DNA of 64,000 nucleotides from Telmatactis stephensoni (lineage: Eukaryota > Cnidaria > Anthozoa > Actiniaria > Isophelliidae): contig JALIZF010001586.1 of assembly GCA_029948255.1 (NCBI GenBank), positions 129,501 to 193,500 of the forward strand, read 5' to 3'. Position numbers and translations under genes: made by a program. Positions 46,301 to 55,560 of the stretch are shown here, piece by piece. The notes below the pieces were generated by a model, which saw nothing but the letters and a program-made list of their open reading frames with translations, had not been told where the DNA came from and made no database searches. Numbering within the stretch: position 1 is the stretch's first letter; each line of letters starts with the position of its first letter.

Positions 46301-49207
46301 GGTGAAGTGACTCGTCGTCGAGTCTTCATTATCAGTTTTTAAACATTACTATACTTTCATCTACAGAAAACCTTGACCCAAGAGGCCCAAGGCCAAAGAT
46401 GTGTGGAGAAACCAAATACGACCCATTACGCCAGAAGTGTTGTTACGAACAAATACGTTATAGGTGTGTACCTTCAATGTGGAAAACCATGTGGAGAGGA
46501 TTACTACAACCCACACAAACAACACTGCTGCTTCAACAGAGACATCTACCCTAAAGGTAAACGATGCGGAAAAATATGTGGAAAGAAGTACTACAACCCA
46601 TATAATCAACAGTGCTGCTACAAAAAAGATATCTATCCTAAGTGCAGACAATGTGGACTACGATGTGGAGGGAAATACTACAATCCATACACTCAACACT
46701 GTTGCTACAACAGAAAAATCTACCCAAAGATCAGAAGATGCGGAAAAAGATGTGGCGGACGTTACTACAATCCATATCGTCTACACTGCTGTTTCAAAAG
46801 AGATCTCTACCCAAGAGGCAAACCATGCGGAAGAAGATGTGGAAAGAAGTACTATAATCCATACAGTCACCACTGCTGTTTCAAAAGAGACATCCATCTC
46901 AAAGGCAAACGATGCGGAAGAAGATGTGGAAAGAAGTACTATAATCATTACAGTCACCACTGCTGTTTCAAAAGAGACGTCTATCTCAAAGGCAAACGAT
47001 GCGGGAAAAGATGTGGACGACATTACTATAATCCATACAGTCACCACTGCTGTTTCAAAAGAGACGTCTATCTCAAAGGCAAACGATGCGGGAAAAGATG
47101 TGGACGACATTACTATAATCATTACAGTCACCACTGCTGTTTCAAAAGAGACGTCTATCCCAAAGGCAAACGATGCGGAAGAAGATGTGGAAAGAAGTAC
47201 TATAATCATTACAGTCACCACTGCTGTTTCAAAAGAGACGTCTATCTCAAAGGCAAACGATGCGGGAAAAGATGTGGACAACGTTACTACAATCCACATA
47301 GACAACACTGCTGTTACAATAGAGATATCTTCCCAAAGGGCAGAAGGTGTGGACAACGATGTGGAGGGAAATACTTCTTCAACCCATACACTCAAAAATG
47401 CTGCTTCAACAGAGTTATCTACCCCAAGCGCAGACCTTGTGGACTAAGATGTGGAAAGAAGTACTATAATCCATACACACAACACTGCTGCTACAAAAGA
47501 GACATCTATCCCAAAGACAGACGATGTGGAAGAAGATGTGGAAAGAATTACTATAATCATTACAGTCACCACTGCTGTTTCAAAAGAGACGTCTATCCCA
47601 AAGGCAAACGATGCGGGAAAAGATGTGGAAAGAAGTACTATAATCATTACAGTCACCACTGCTGTTTCAAAAAAGACGTATATCCCAGAGGCAAACGATG
47701 CGGAAAACCATGTGCCCGACGTTACTATAATCCATACACACAACACTGCTGTTTCAAAAGAGACATCTATCCCACAGGCAAACGATGCGGAAGAAGATGT
47801 GGAAAGAAGTACTATAATCATTACAGTCACCAATGCTGTTTCAAAAGAGACGTCTATCCCAAAGGCAAACCATGCGGGAAAAGATGTGGATATCGTTTAT
47901 ATAATCCATACAGTCACCACTGCTGTTTCAAAAGAGACGTCTATCTCAAAGGCAAACGATGCGGAAGAAGATGTGGAAAGAAGTACTATAATCCATACAG
48001 TCACCACTGCTGTTACAACAGAGACGTCCATCTCAAAGGCAAACGATGCGGAAGAAAATGTGGACGAAGTTACTATAATCCATACAGACAACACTGCTGT
48101 TACAACAGAGATATCTTCCCCAAAATCAGACCATGCGGGATAAAATGTGGACGACGTTACTATAATCCATACACACAATACTGCTGTTTCAAAAGAGACA
48201 TCTATCCCAAAGGCAAACCATGCGGGCACAAATGTGGACGTATTTACTATAATCCATACAGTCAACAATGCTGTTTCAAAAGAGACGTCTATCCCAAAGA
48301 CAAACGATGTGGAAGAAGATGTGGAAAGAAGTACTATAATCATTACAGTCACCACTGCTGTTTCAAAAGAGACGTCTATCCCAAAGACAAACGATGTGGA
48401 AGAAGATGTGGAAAGAAGTACTATAATCATTACAGTCACCATTGCTGTTTCAAAAGAGACGTCTATCCCAAAGGCAAACCATGCGGGAAAAGATGTGGAT
48501 ATCGTTTATATAATCCATACAGTCACCACTGCTGTTTCAAAAGAGACGTCTATCCCAAAGGCAAACGATGCGGAAGAAGATGTGGAAAGAAGTACTATAA
48601 TCATTACAGTCACCACTGCTGTTTCAAAAGAGACGTCTATCTCAAAGGCAAACGATGTGGAAGAAGATGTGGAAAGAAGTACTATAATCATTACAGTCAC
48701 CACTGCTGTTTCAAAAGAGACGTCTATCCCAAAGGCAAACGATGCGGAAGACAATGTGCACGACGTTACTATAATCCATACACTCACCACTGCTGTTTCA
48801 AAAGAGACGTCTATCTCAAAGGCAAACGATGCGGGAAAAGATGTGGACGACATTACTATAATCCATACAGTCACCACTGCTGTTTCAAAAGAGACGTCTA
48901 TCTCAAAGGCAAACGATGCGGAAGAAGATGTGGAAAGAAGTACTATAATCATTACAGTCACCACTGCTGTTTCAAAAGAGACGTCTATCTCAAAGGCAAA
49001 CGATGCGGGAAAAGATGTGGACGACGTTACTACAATCCATACAGTCACCACTGCTGCATTAACAAGGACGTCTATCCCAAGGGCAGACCATGCAAAAAAC
49101 CATGTGCAGGAAAGTACTACGACCCTCGCTACTCGAAATGCTGTTATGGCAGATACATTGAACGTTTGTGTTTCCCATGTGGAAAGAAGTATGGAAGACT
49201 ATATTAA
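40344..49207 (+). CDS. Galaxin-like secreted repeat protein, two exons (40344-40455, 46367-49207)
   Basis: Exon 1 encodes a signal peptide (MFKTLLLACWVFAAF, likely cleaved after GFA) and a short linker, ending in phase 1. Exon 2 continues in that phase with a repeat containing CGETKYDP and QKCCYE, the galaxin layout (Cys, Tyr, Asn/Asp-Pro, di-Cys). About 46446-46475 the reading must shift +1, because the first frame meets TAA at 46552-46554 while the next 31 repeats lie in the other frame to TAA at 49205. Those repeats are 29 residues (one of 30), of the form CG-x2-CG-x2-YYN-P/H-Y, then CC, then FKRD and V/I-YP. About 124 cysteines and roughly +8 net charge per repeat are unusual. In corals galaxins are organic-matrix proteins of the skeleton. 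An extracellular, disulfide-rich structural role is inferred. The frameshift may be an assembly error, a polymorphism or a pseudogenising lesion. Confidence 0.82.
41306..42078. mobile_element. 773-bp element flanked by TTAA in the galaxin intron
   Basis: ACTACAAGCGCTTCATTGCA at the left end is matched in inverse at the right end (42078), with TTAA at 41302-41305 and 42079-42082. A second, inner inverted pair (gagtgcaaataata...gaaatagatag, 41619-41670 against 41975-42030) suggests nested insertion in one arm. Confidence 0.75.
42230..43190. repeat. Dispersed repeat R1, copy 1 (galaxin intron)
   Basis: Two internal half-units each contain ggagctcccattt and tgggcttcctgtgg (42285-42370 and 42840-42905), followed by ttgcccttcagtctcctgag. 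The whole stretch matches 49847-50623 plus 55190-55560 in the same orientation. Confidence 0.8.
43191..44229. other. Galaxin intron, nothing recognised
   Basis: Short frames of 60-90 codons only. A CG-containing patch lies at 43225-43300 and 43505-43550. No repeat or gene call is possible. Confidence 0.4.
44230..46260. repeat. Dispersed repeat R2, copy 1 (inverted to 56765-58370)
   Basis: Segments 44270-44640 and 45840-46250 recur inverted at about 57905-58210 and 56770-57440. Shared words include tatccttcaagcttcacagt, aacatatttcaacggctta (inverse) and tcagaaaatcagaattta. The copy ends about 100 bases before the galaxin repeat exon. Confidence 0.75.
44959..45145. mobile_element. 187-bp G-rich MITE with TTA target duplication
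   Basis: GGGACTGGTCATTATTTACA is mirrored at the right end (45145), continuing into ggaggggg/ccccctcc with one mismatch. TTA stands at 44956-44958 and 45146-45148. It fits the PIF/Harbinger group. Confidence 0.85.
46478..49129 (+). repeat. 87-bp coding tandem repeat, 31 units
   Basis: Each unit is 87 bp (29 codons) and many are almost identical in DNA, e.g. repeats 22 and 23 (about 48290-48465), and the long words ctgctgtttcaaaagagacg and aagatgtggaaagaagtact. Units alternate mainly between a KKYYNHY type and an RHYYNPY/RRYYNPY type, giving a higher-order pattern. The outermost units (1-4, 30, 31) are the most diverged, as expected when internal units are homogenised by unequal exchange or conversion. 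Confidence 0.95.
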
Positions 49208-49763
49208 TCGACAAGGAAGTCTTGCTTTTTTCACGTGATTTGGACAAAAAATGTTAACAAAACAAGTTGTTGTTTGTAGATTAGAGTGTTAACTTGAGTT
49301 GACAAGTTAATTTTAATAGCACATTTCAAGTGAACTCTAAATTTTTCTGCTGATAATGACCGAGTAGGCTTACTTTTCCAAAGGGTCAGTTTTGAATAAT
49401 CCTCCAAGCTCAAATGCAAGCTTGCTTCCCCTTCTTATACATTTTTGTTGTTGAGACCTTTAGCTACATCATCTTGTTTTAGAAGATGTTTGAGCTTGCC
49501 TAGAAGCACAAATAGGTAGTACGCTAACCTGTAGTCAACAAATCGAATGTGCTGGTTTAAGGCGGGATAAAGATTTGCGCATTTTAAAATAAGGTAAGAT
49601 AAGCCTCGATAAGCCTCGATAAGATATTCGGTCATTTTTGGTATTTTCTAGGATTCTTTAAAACATTGAGAATTTATTTGTTTAGGGTATTTTTATCTAT
49701 ATATTTTAAGGACGTAATTACACACATGTAATGTTTAATTGGTATTGCTAAGTTGAATCATTG

Positions 49764-49769
49764 AATAAA
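49764..49769 (+). terminator. Candidate polyadenylation signal of galaxin-like gene
   Basis: AATAAA lies 557 bases after the stop at 49207, before dispersed repeat R1 begins. No earlier canonical hexamer was noticed in the 3' flank. Confidence 0.4.
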
Positions 49770-49846
49770 GAATACTTAGAAATTAAATTCTAATTAAAAT
49801 GAAAATGAAGTGACATGTTTTCATTTGAATGTAAATTAACTAATAT

Positions 49847-50623
49847 AAAAATTAGGTACTACCTAATAGCGGAGCTCCCATCTAAATGAATAATAATTTT
49901 AAATGCTTTGTTTTTGGCGTTTTTTATTCAAATGAATTGGGCTTCCTGTGGTAATAGGCAAACAGATTGCATTTTGTTGAAAAAGTTGAAATAAAGATTA
50001 TAGATCAAGCTTTTTAGCATTTGCTTTAGGGTTTGAAAAAATTCTTGCCCTTCAGTCTCCTGAGAATTATAAGGCTTTCAAGCTCAGTCACCTTTATTAC
50101 AGTGATATTTATTCACATTTCAGTCAGATTTTATGATTGACTTTGTAGTAGTGGTTCATAATTCTCAGAACTAATAGAATGCAAAAATCCCTCCAACTGA
50201 TTTGATTCACATAAATACTGAACATTTCAACTTCCTTCAATTAAACTGGACATTGCAGAACATTGTATTGTATTTAGGTTTTTCTGTCTTGACAGTATTG
50301 TGGCATCTTGTTTTTGTACTATGTAGAATAGAATGACACAGATAAATAGTTGTCGATTTACACGAAAGAAGAATTCTTTCTTCCAGGTTACACTAATCAT
50401 GACTAAAGATGAAATTTTAAAACAACTCAAAACAACTACTACCTAATAGCTAAGCAGAGCACCCATTTCAATTTCAATATTTTTTTATGTTCTTGATTCA
50501 AATGAATTGGGCTTCCTGTGGTAATAGGGCTAATTAAAAAAGTTGAAATGATAATTATTTATAAAAGCATTTGCTTTGGTTTGTATACTCTAACCCTTTG
50601 GTCTCCTGCGAATTGTATGGGCT
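49847..50623. repeat. Dispersed repeat R1, copy 2 (left part)
   Basis: Same order of words as 42230-43190 (ggtactacctaat, ggagctcccat, tgggcttcctgtgg twice). It is interrupted at 50624 by the LTR retrotransposon and resumes at 55190. Confidence 0.8.
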
Positions 50624-50710
50624 TGTATCATGGGAACCCTGTGTAACCCCAGTCACGTGATTAAAGGACAGTCTTGAAAGCACATGGCGTCCAGTGTCTT
50701 GTACATGACA
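50624..50710 (+). repeat. 5' LTR, 87 bp
   Basis: Identical by eye to 55103-55189, with TG...CA termini. It contains aaccccagtcacgtga and lacks an obvious TATA box. It is exceptionally short for an LTR. Confidence 0.92.
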
Positions 50711-50726
50711 TGGTGTCAGAAGTCGG
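50711..50726 (+). other. Primer-binding site, tRNA-Leu type
   Basis: TGGTGTCAGAAGTCGG directly follows the 5' LTR. It is complementary to the 3' end common in animal tRNA-Leu (CCACTTCTGACACCA) except for one or two positions at the far end. This primer is usual for the Mag/SURL branch of Ty3/gypsy. Confidence 0.7.
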
Positions 50727-50802
50727 TCGTTTTTCTAGTATAAAATTGTTAGTAGTCTAGTAAATTATCGGGTAAAAAGAAAGATTAAGTGTTAAGGAAG
50801 AT

Positions 50803-52860
50803 ATGGAGGAAGTAACAGGTTCCGGAGCTCCGAGGATGAACTGGCAAAGTGAAGACTTACCGACCGCTTGGCGTACGTTCAAACAACATGCCGAATTTAT
50901 GTTTAGTGGACCACTGAACAAGAAGTCTGAAGAAGAAAGATGCAGTTATCTGATGATTTGGGTTGGAGACAAAGGAAGGGACATCTTCAATACCTGGAAA
51001 CTAACTGACGACGAGAAAAAGAAGCTCGAAACCTTCTACCATAAGTTTGAAGAATACGTAGAGCCAAAGTCCAACGTTGTGTTCGCACGGTACAAATTCA
51101 ACAAGAGAATTCAAGAACCAAACGAATCGTTTGACCAGTTCCTTACTGGATTAAGGTTACTAGCAAAGCCTTGTCGGTTTAAAGATGAAGAAGAGATGAT
51201 CAGAGATCGGATAGTGTTTGCATGTAAATCGGATAAAGTCAGAGAAGAGCTCATTAAAGAAGCATCGGAGCTGACTCTTACGAAAGCTATCGACATCGCC
51301 AGAACCCAGGAATTATCCACGGCCCAACTTAAGTCAATGGCTTCAAGGGCAGAAACGGAAGCAGCTTGCAATGTTATTAAAGCGAAAGAACACAAAAAAC
51401 AAAACTCCAAAGGTAAACACCAGCCTGAAGGTAAGCCACGTAAAGTGAATCAAAGTCAAAGCTCATCGAGCACTACGAATGCCTGCCAACGTTGCGGCGC
51501 ACGACATGCCTATGGAAACTGCCCAGCGTTTGGTAAAGAATGCTTAAAGTGTGGAAAAGCTGGCCATTTTGCAAGAATGTGCCGATCAACACAGTTAAAC
51601 AATGTGAATGCAGTAGAAAGTGACAGTGATAGTGACAGTCGTGAAATCGATGATGATCTATACATAGGTTGTATTGAGGCAATCAACGCTGTCCACAAAG
51701 AAAAACCTGATAAAGAATGGTTTGAAACCTTGATTGTTAATGGAAAAGAGTGTAGAGTTCAGCTAGACACAGGAGCAATGTGCAATGTTATGTCCATGAA
51801 AACCCTTTCAAACCTCAACATCCAAGCAAAGTTAAGCAAGTCCTCATCACGACTAAGGTCATACACAGGCCATCTAATTTATCCAATGGGAACTCTTCAG
51901 TTATCCTGTAAGTACAAAGAAAAACAGTACCAACTAGAATTCCAGATAATAGAAACAGAAGCAGTAACAATACTAGGTGGCAAAGCCTGTAAACAACTTG
52001 GACTCATCCAACGAGTATACAACATCTCACAGACCAAGAGTAGCGAAGCTAAAGAGAAGCCAGGACAACCAACTGATGACCTTCCAGAAATCTTATGTGA
52101 GTATCCTGACTTATTTCAAGGCCTGGGTTATCTCCCTGGAGAACATCACATACGCATAGACCCAAGCGTCACTCCAGTTGTACACCCACCCCGAAAGGTA
52201 CCTCTAGCATTGAAAGAAAAGATCAAGGAAGAACTCGAGAGAATGGAAGCACTTGGAGTAATAGTTAAGCAAACAGAACCTACAGAGTGGGTCAACAGTA
52301 TGGTCACTGTAGTGAAGAAAGAGAAAGTACGCATCTGCATCGACCCAAAAGACCTAAACAATGCAATCATGAGAGAACACTATCCAATGAAAACTGTTGA
52401 AGAAGTAGCAGCGGAAATAACAGATGCCCAGCTGTTTAGCGTGTTAGATGCGACCTCAGGGTTTTGGCAAGTAAAGCTTGATGAATCCAGCTCAAAGTTG
52501 TGTACCTTCAATACTCCTTTTGGTAGGTACAGATTTACCAGACTACCATTTGGTATAAAGTCAGCTCCAGAAGTATTTCAGAAAACCATGACTACCATAA
52601 TGGCTGGAGTTCCCTCTACTGAAGTTGTAGTTGATGACATACTGATATGGGGGCGTAATGAACAAGAGCATGACAAAAACCTTCGACAAGTGCTGGACAA
52701 AGCGAGAGAGTCAAACCTCAAACTAGGAATAAAGAAATGCAAAGTCAAGAAAGAAGAAGTTGCGTATGTTGGTCATATTTTCTCAAAAGAGGGAATAAAA
52801 CCAGACCCAGAAAAAGTGCGAGCCGTCGAGAACGTACATGACCCCGCCCACAAATGTTAA
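50803..52860 (+). CDS. Retrotransposon gag-protease-RT, 685 codons, frame broken at 3' end
   Basis: Residues about 1-200 are the gag capsid region (WRTFKQHAEFMF; YHKFEEYVEP; DRIVFACKSDKVREELI). Two zinc knuckles lie at about 227-263 (CQRCGARHAYGNC and CLKCGKAGHFARMC). The aspartic protease has QLDTGAMCNVMS near residue 320. Reverse transcriptase runs from about 450 with LDATSGFWQVKLDE and the catalytic VVVDDILIWG near residue 612. The frame then runs off into HDPAHKC and stops at 52858-52860, in the middle of the RT-RNase H connection. The rest of pol continues one frame over from about 52838. Confidence 0.93.
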   Translation: MEEVTGSGAPRMNWQSEDLPTAWRTFKQHAEFMFSGPLNKKSEEERCSYLMIWVGDKGRDIFNTWKLTDDEKKKLETFYHKFEEYVEPKSNVVFARYKFNKRIQEPNESFDQFLTGLRLLAKPCRFKDEEEMIRDRIVFACKSDKVREELIKEASELTLTKAIDIARTQELSTAQLKSMASRAETEAACNVIKAKEHKKQNSKGKHQPEGKPRKVNQSQSSSSTTNACQRCGARHAYGNCPAFGKECLKCGKAGHFARMCRSTQLNNVNAVESDSDSDSREIDDDLYIGCIEAINAVHKEKPDKEWFETLIVNGKECRVQLDTGAMCNVMSMKTLSNLNIQAKLSKSSSRLRSYTGHLIYPMGTLQLSCKYKEKQYQLEFQIIETEAVTILGGKACKQLGLIQRVYNISQTKSSEAKEKPGQPTDDLPEILCEYPDLFQGLGYLPGEHHIRIDPSVTPVVHPPRKVPLALKEKIKEELERMEALGVIVKQTEPTEWVNSMVTVVKKEKVRICIDPKDLNNAIMREHYPMKTVEEVAAEITDAQLFSVLDATSGFWQVKLDESSSKLCTFNTPFGRYRFTRLPFGIKSAPEVFQKTMTTIMAGVPSTEVVVDDILIWGRNEQEHDKNLRQVLDKARESNLKLGIKKCKVKKEEVAYVGHIFSKEGIKPDPEKVRAVENVHDPAHKC

Positions 52861-54976
52861 AGAACTAAGGACCTTCCTTGGTTTCATTCAGTACTTGGCC
52901 AAGTTCATCCCAAACATGGCTGAAGTCAGTGCACCTCTCAGAAGATTATTGGAAAAGGACGTCTCCTGGCACTGGGACAGTGAGCAAGTGGAAAGCTTTG
53001 CTGAACTCAAGAAATTAGCAGCCAAGGCTCCAGTTCTTGGATACTATAATCCAGGTAAGCCTGTAACCCTATCTGTAGATGCTAGTTCAAAGGGGTTGGG
53101 TGCAGTGCTTATCCAGGATGAAAAACCCATAGCCTATGCATCAAGGGCATTAACAGCCACACAGCAGAAATATGCACAGATAGAGAAAGAAACACTAGCG
53201 ATATTGTATGGGCTTCAGAAGTTTCATCAATATATATATGGCAGACATGTCACAGTGGAATCAGACCACAAACCGCTAGAGTATATTCTGAACAAGCCAA
53301 TACACTTAGCACCTCCAAGAATTCAACGTATGATGATGTCACTCCTAAGATATGACTTCACAGTAGTTTATAAGCCAGGTAGCCAAATGTTTATTAGTGA
53401 TGCATTGAGTAGATCATATCTTCCAGAATCCAGTGAACCTCTTGAAGAGGACTATGATATCAATGAAATACAGATGAGTGAGTACCTTCCCATAAGTGCA
53501 GACATGTACCAGAAATTCCAAAAAGCAACAGCTGATGATCCTGTAATGATCAAACTACAGGATGCAGTTCTAGATGGATGGCCATCCACAAAATCAGAGC
53601 TTGCAGTTGATATCAGAGAATACTGGAACTACAGGTATGAGATTTCATGTGTTAATGGCCTGTTATTCAAAGGACATAAGCTAATTGTCCCTTACAAGCT
53701 CAGAAATGAAATGCTAGAAAAGATACATGAATCACATCTGGGAGTAGTGAAATGTAAACAAAGAGCAAGAGATGTACTATTCTGGCCAGGAATGTCAAGC
53801 CAGATAGAAGACAAAGTGTCAAGCTGTCCAAAGTGTAGTCAGTACCAAAGAAACAATGGTAAGGAACCCATGGTGTGCACACCACTACCAGAAAGACCTT
53901 GGTCTAAGATTGGCGCAGACCTTTTTGAATTCAACAATGCCACTTATCTACTGACTGTTGACTATTACTCAAAGTGGCCTGAAATTGCAAAGTTGAATGG
54001 ACTTACCAGTAGTCAAGTTATCACCCACCTGAAGAGTCAAATATCACGCTATGGGATTCCAGATCAACTAATTACCGACAATGGACCCCAGTTTGCTAGT
54101 GCAGAGTTCAGGAATTTTGCAAAGCAATATGGATTTGTACATACCACTTCAAGTCCACTCTATCCACAATCAAATGGTGAAGCGGAGAGGTATGTACAGA
54201 CAGTGAAAAACATTTTAAAGAAAGCAGAAGATCCATATCTGGCCATCTTGGACTATAGGAACACTCCATTGGAACAAGTGAACAAATCTCCAGCACAACT
54301 ACTTATGGGACGACGTCTCAAGACAACTCTACCGACTTCATCAGCTCTACTCAAGACTGCAGACTCTGAGTTAATCACTACAAAGTTACAAGTTAGACAA
54401 GCATCTCAAGCAAACTACTATAACAAACACTCTAGTAGAGAGCTGCCAACTTTACATACAGGTGAACCAGTACGTGTACAGCAAGGAAAGAAGTGGATAC
54501 CAGCTAAAGTCTTTAAACAACACAGTGCACCCCGCTCATATGTAGTACAAACTGACAGTGGAAAACTGTACAGAAGAAACAGAAGAGACATCCATCGAGA
54601 CAAAGTCAAGTCAACTGAGGTACAGTTACCAACTACACCCTTAGCACCACCACCTCACACAGGAACTCCAAAACCACCAGAACAGTGGGCCTCAGGTGAG
54701 AGACAGAAAGAAAGTACAAACCAAAGTACCTTACTCTCAAGCCCAAAAACAGCAAATGCAGCCAAAGATCAGCTACCATCTACAACAGCAGCTGCCATCA
54801 AAGCCCAGGTACCATCTACAGCAGGAGCCGCAGCCAAAGATCAGCTACCATCTACAGCAGCAACCACAGTCAAAGATCAACTACCACCTACAGCAGCAGC
54901 CAAAGACCATACACCATCTCCTCTGAAGACGAGATCTGGAAGAGTGATCAAAACACCACAAAGATTTAAAGATTAA
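52838..54976 (+). CDS. Retrotransposon RNase H-integrase, 712 codons, +1 frame
   Basis: Starts in the RT thumb (TNVKELRTFLGFIQYLAKFI). RNase H has LSVDASSKGLGAVL near residue 80, then EKETLAILYGLQKF and ESDHKPLEYIL. The integrase zinc-binding HHCC lies at about 295-330 (HESHLGVVK...CPKC). The catalytic core has GADLFEF, LITDNGPQF and QSNGEAERYVQ with D-x35-E spacing. The C terminus has three imperfect repeats of an AAKDQLPST-type motif (54759-54916) and ends RSGRVIKTPQRFKD, with no chromodomain. The overlap with the preceding frame is 23 bases and needs a +1 shift. Because LTRs are identical, the break is recent, a sequencing error, or a programmed shift. Confidence 0.93.
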   Translation: MTPPTNVKELRTFLGFIQYLAKFIPNMAEVSAPLRRLLEKDVSWHWDSEQVESFAELKKLAAKAPVLGYYNPGKPVTLSVDASSKGLGAVLIQDEKPIAYASRALTATQQKYAQIEKETLAILYGLQKFHQYIYGRHVTVESDHKPLEYILNKPIHLAPPRIQRMMMSLLRYDFTVVYKPGSQMFISDALSRSYLPESSEPLEEDYDINEIQMSEYLPISADMYQKFQKATADDPVMIKLQDAVLDGWPSTKSELAVDIREYWNYRYEISCVNGLLFKGHKLIVPYKLRNEMLEKIHESHLGVVKCKQRARDVLFWPGMSSQIEDKVSSCPKCSQYQRNNGKEPMVCTPLPERPWSKIGADLFEFNNATYLLTVDYYSKWPEIAKLNGLTSSQVITHLKSQISRYGIPDQLITDNGPQFASAEFRNFAKQYGFVHTTSSPLYPQSNGEAERYVQTVKNILKKAEDPYLAILDYRNTPLEQVNKSPAQLLMGRRLKTTLPTSSALLKTADSELITTKLQVRQASQANYYNKHSSRELPTLHTGEPVRVQQGKKWIPAKVFKQHSAPRSYVVQTDSGKLYRRNRRDIHRDKVKSTEVQLPTTPLAPPPHTGTPKPPEQWASGERQKESTNQSTLLSSPKTANAAKDQLPSTTAAAIKAQVPSTAGAAAKDQLPSTAATTVKDQLPPTAAAKDHTPSPLKTRSGRVIKTPQRFKD

Positions 54977-55102
54977 GAACATTGAACATTTATGCATACT
55001 ATTTTTGATTTGATGAACATTTAGTGAACTTTTGTGCATGTTACAGTTACCTTATTATTAGTTTAACACTTTGTAAAACAATGTAAAGAAAGGGGGATGT
55101 TA

Positions 55103-55189
55103 TGTATCATGGGAACCCTGTGTAACCCCAGTCACGTGATTAAAGGACAGTCTTGAAAGCACATGGCGTCCAGTGTCTTGTACATGACA
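55103..55189 (+). repeat. 3' LTR, 87 bp
   Basis: Identical by eye to the 5' LTR. The purine tract AAAGAAAGGGGGATGTTA precedes it. Confidence 0.92.
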
Positions 55190-55560
55190 AGTGACCCTTA
55201 TTACAGTATATTTTAATATTCAGATTCACTGTCAGATTTCATAATTGATTTGTAGTGGTTCATAATTCTCAGAAATAGAAAGCAAAAATCTCCAAAACCT
55301 TTTTTAAATTGATACAAGTAATTAGACCTTCTCAACATCCTGGATGGGGATATTGCAGAACAACATATCTTGATTTGTCTGTCTTCATTATATAGCCTTA
55401 CATCTTGTTTTGTGTGGTTGTTGTTGTTATTGTTTTGTCACACTAGGTGAATACTTTACTTGTCTCTTCCAGATTACACTGATAACACAATTTAAAGTAA
55501 TTATCAAAACAGCTACTTGACATAAGAAGAAAACAAGGAATTAAGCATTTTCAATTTGCA
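55190..55560. repeat. Dispersed repeat R1, copy 2 (right part)
   Basis: Continues R1 after the retrotransposon: gtggttcataattctcag, cttgtctcttccagattacac and aattaagcattttcaattt, in the same order as 42540-43190. Confidence 0.75.

Larger units (their letters stand above)
50624..55189 (+). mobile_element. Ty3/gypsy LTR retrotransposon, near-complete, 87-bp LTRs
   Basis: The 4566-bp element is bounded by identical 87-bp LTRs (50624-50710, 55103-55189) that begin TGTATCATGG and end GTACATGACA. The primer-binding site at 50711 and a polypurine tract AAAGAAAGGGGG just before the 3' LTR complete the structure. Domain order gag - protease - RT - RNase H - integrase defines Ty3/gypsy. It interrupts dispersed repeat R1. 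The 5-bp flanks (gggct, agtga) do not match, so no target duplication is visible. Confidence 0.95.

Noticed and set aside
46373..46480. Using the 944-codon frame from 46373 as the true N terminus
   Set aside because: That frame begins at TTG, not ATG, has no signal peptide, and discards a clear galaxin repeat in the frame set by the exon 1 splice phase.
46781..49051. Long minus-strand frames of 129-204 codons under the galaxin exon
   Set aside because: They are antisense shadows of an 87-bp repeat whose length is a multiple of three, with no splice or family evidence.
54696..54926. 76-codon Gln/Pro-rich frame within the integrase C terminus
   Set aside because: It is an alternative frame of the tandem AAKDQLPST-coding repeats.
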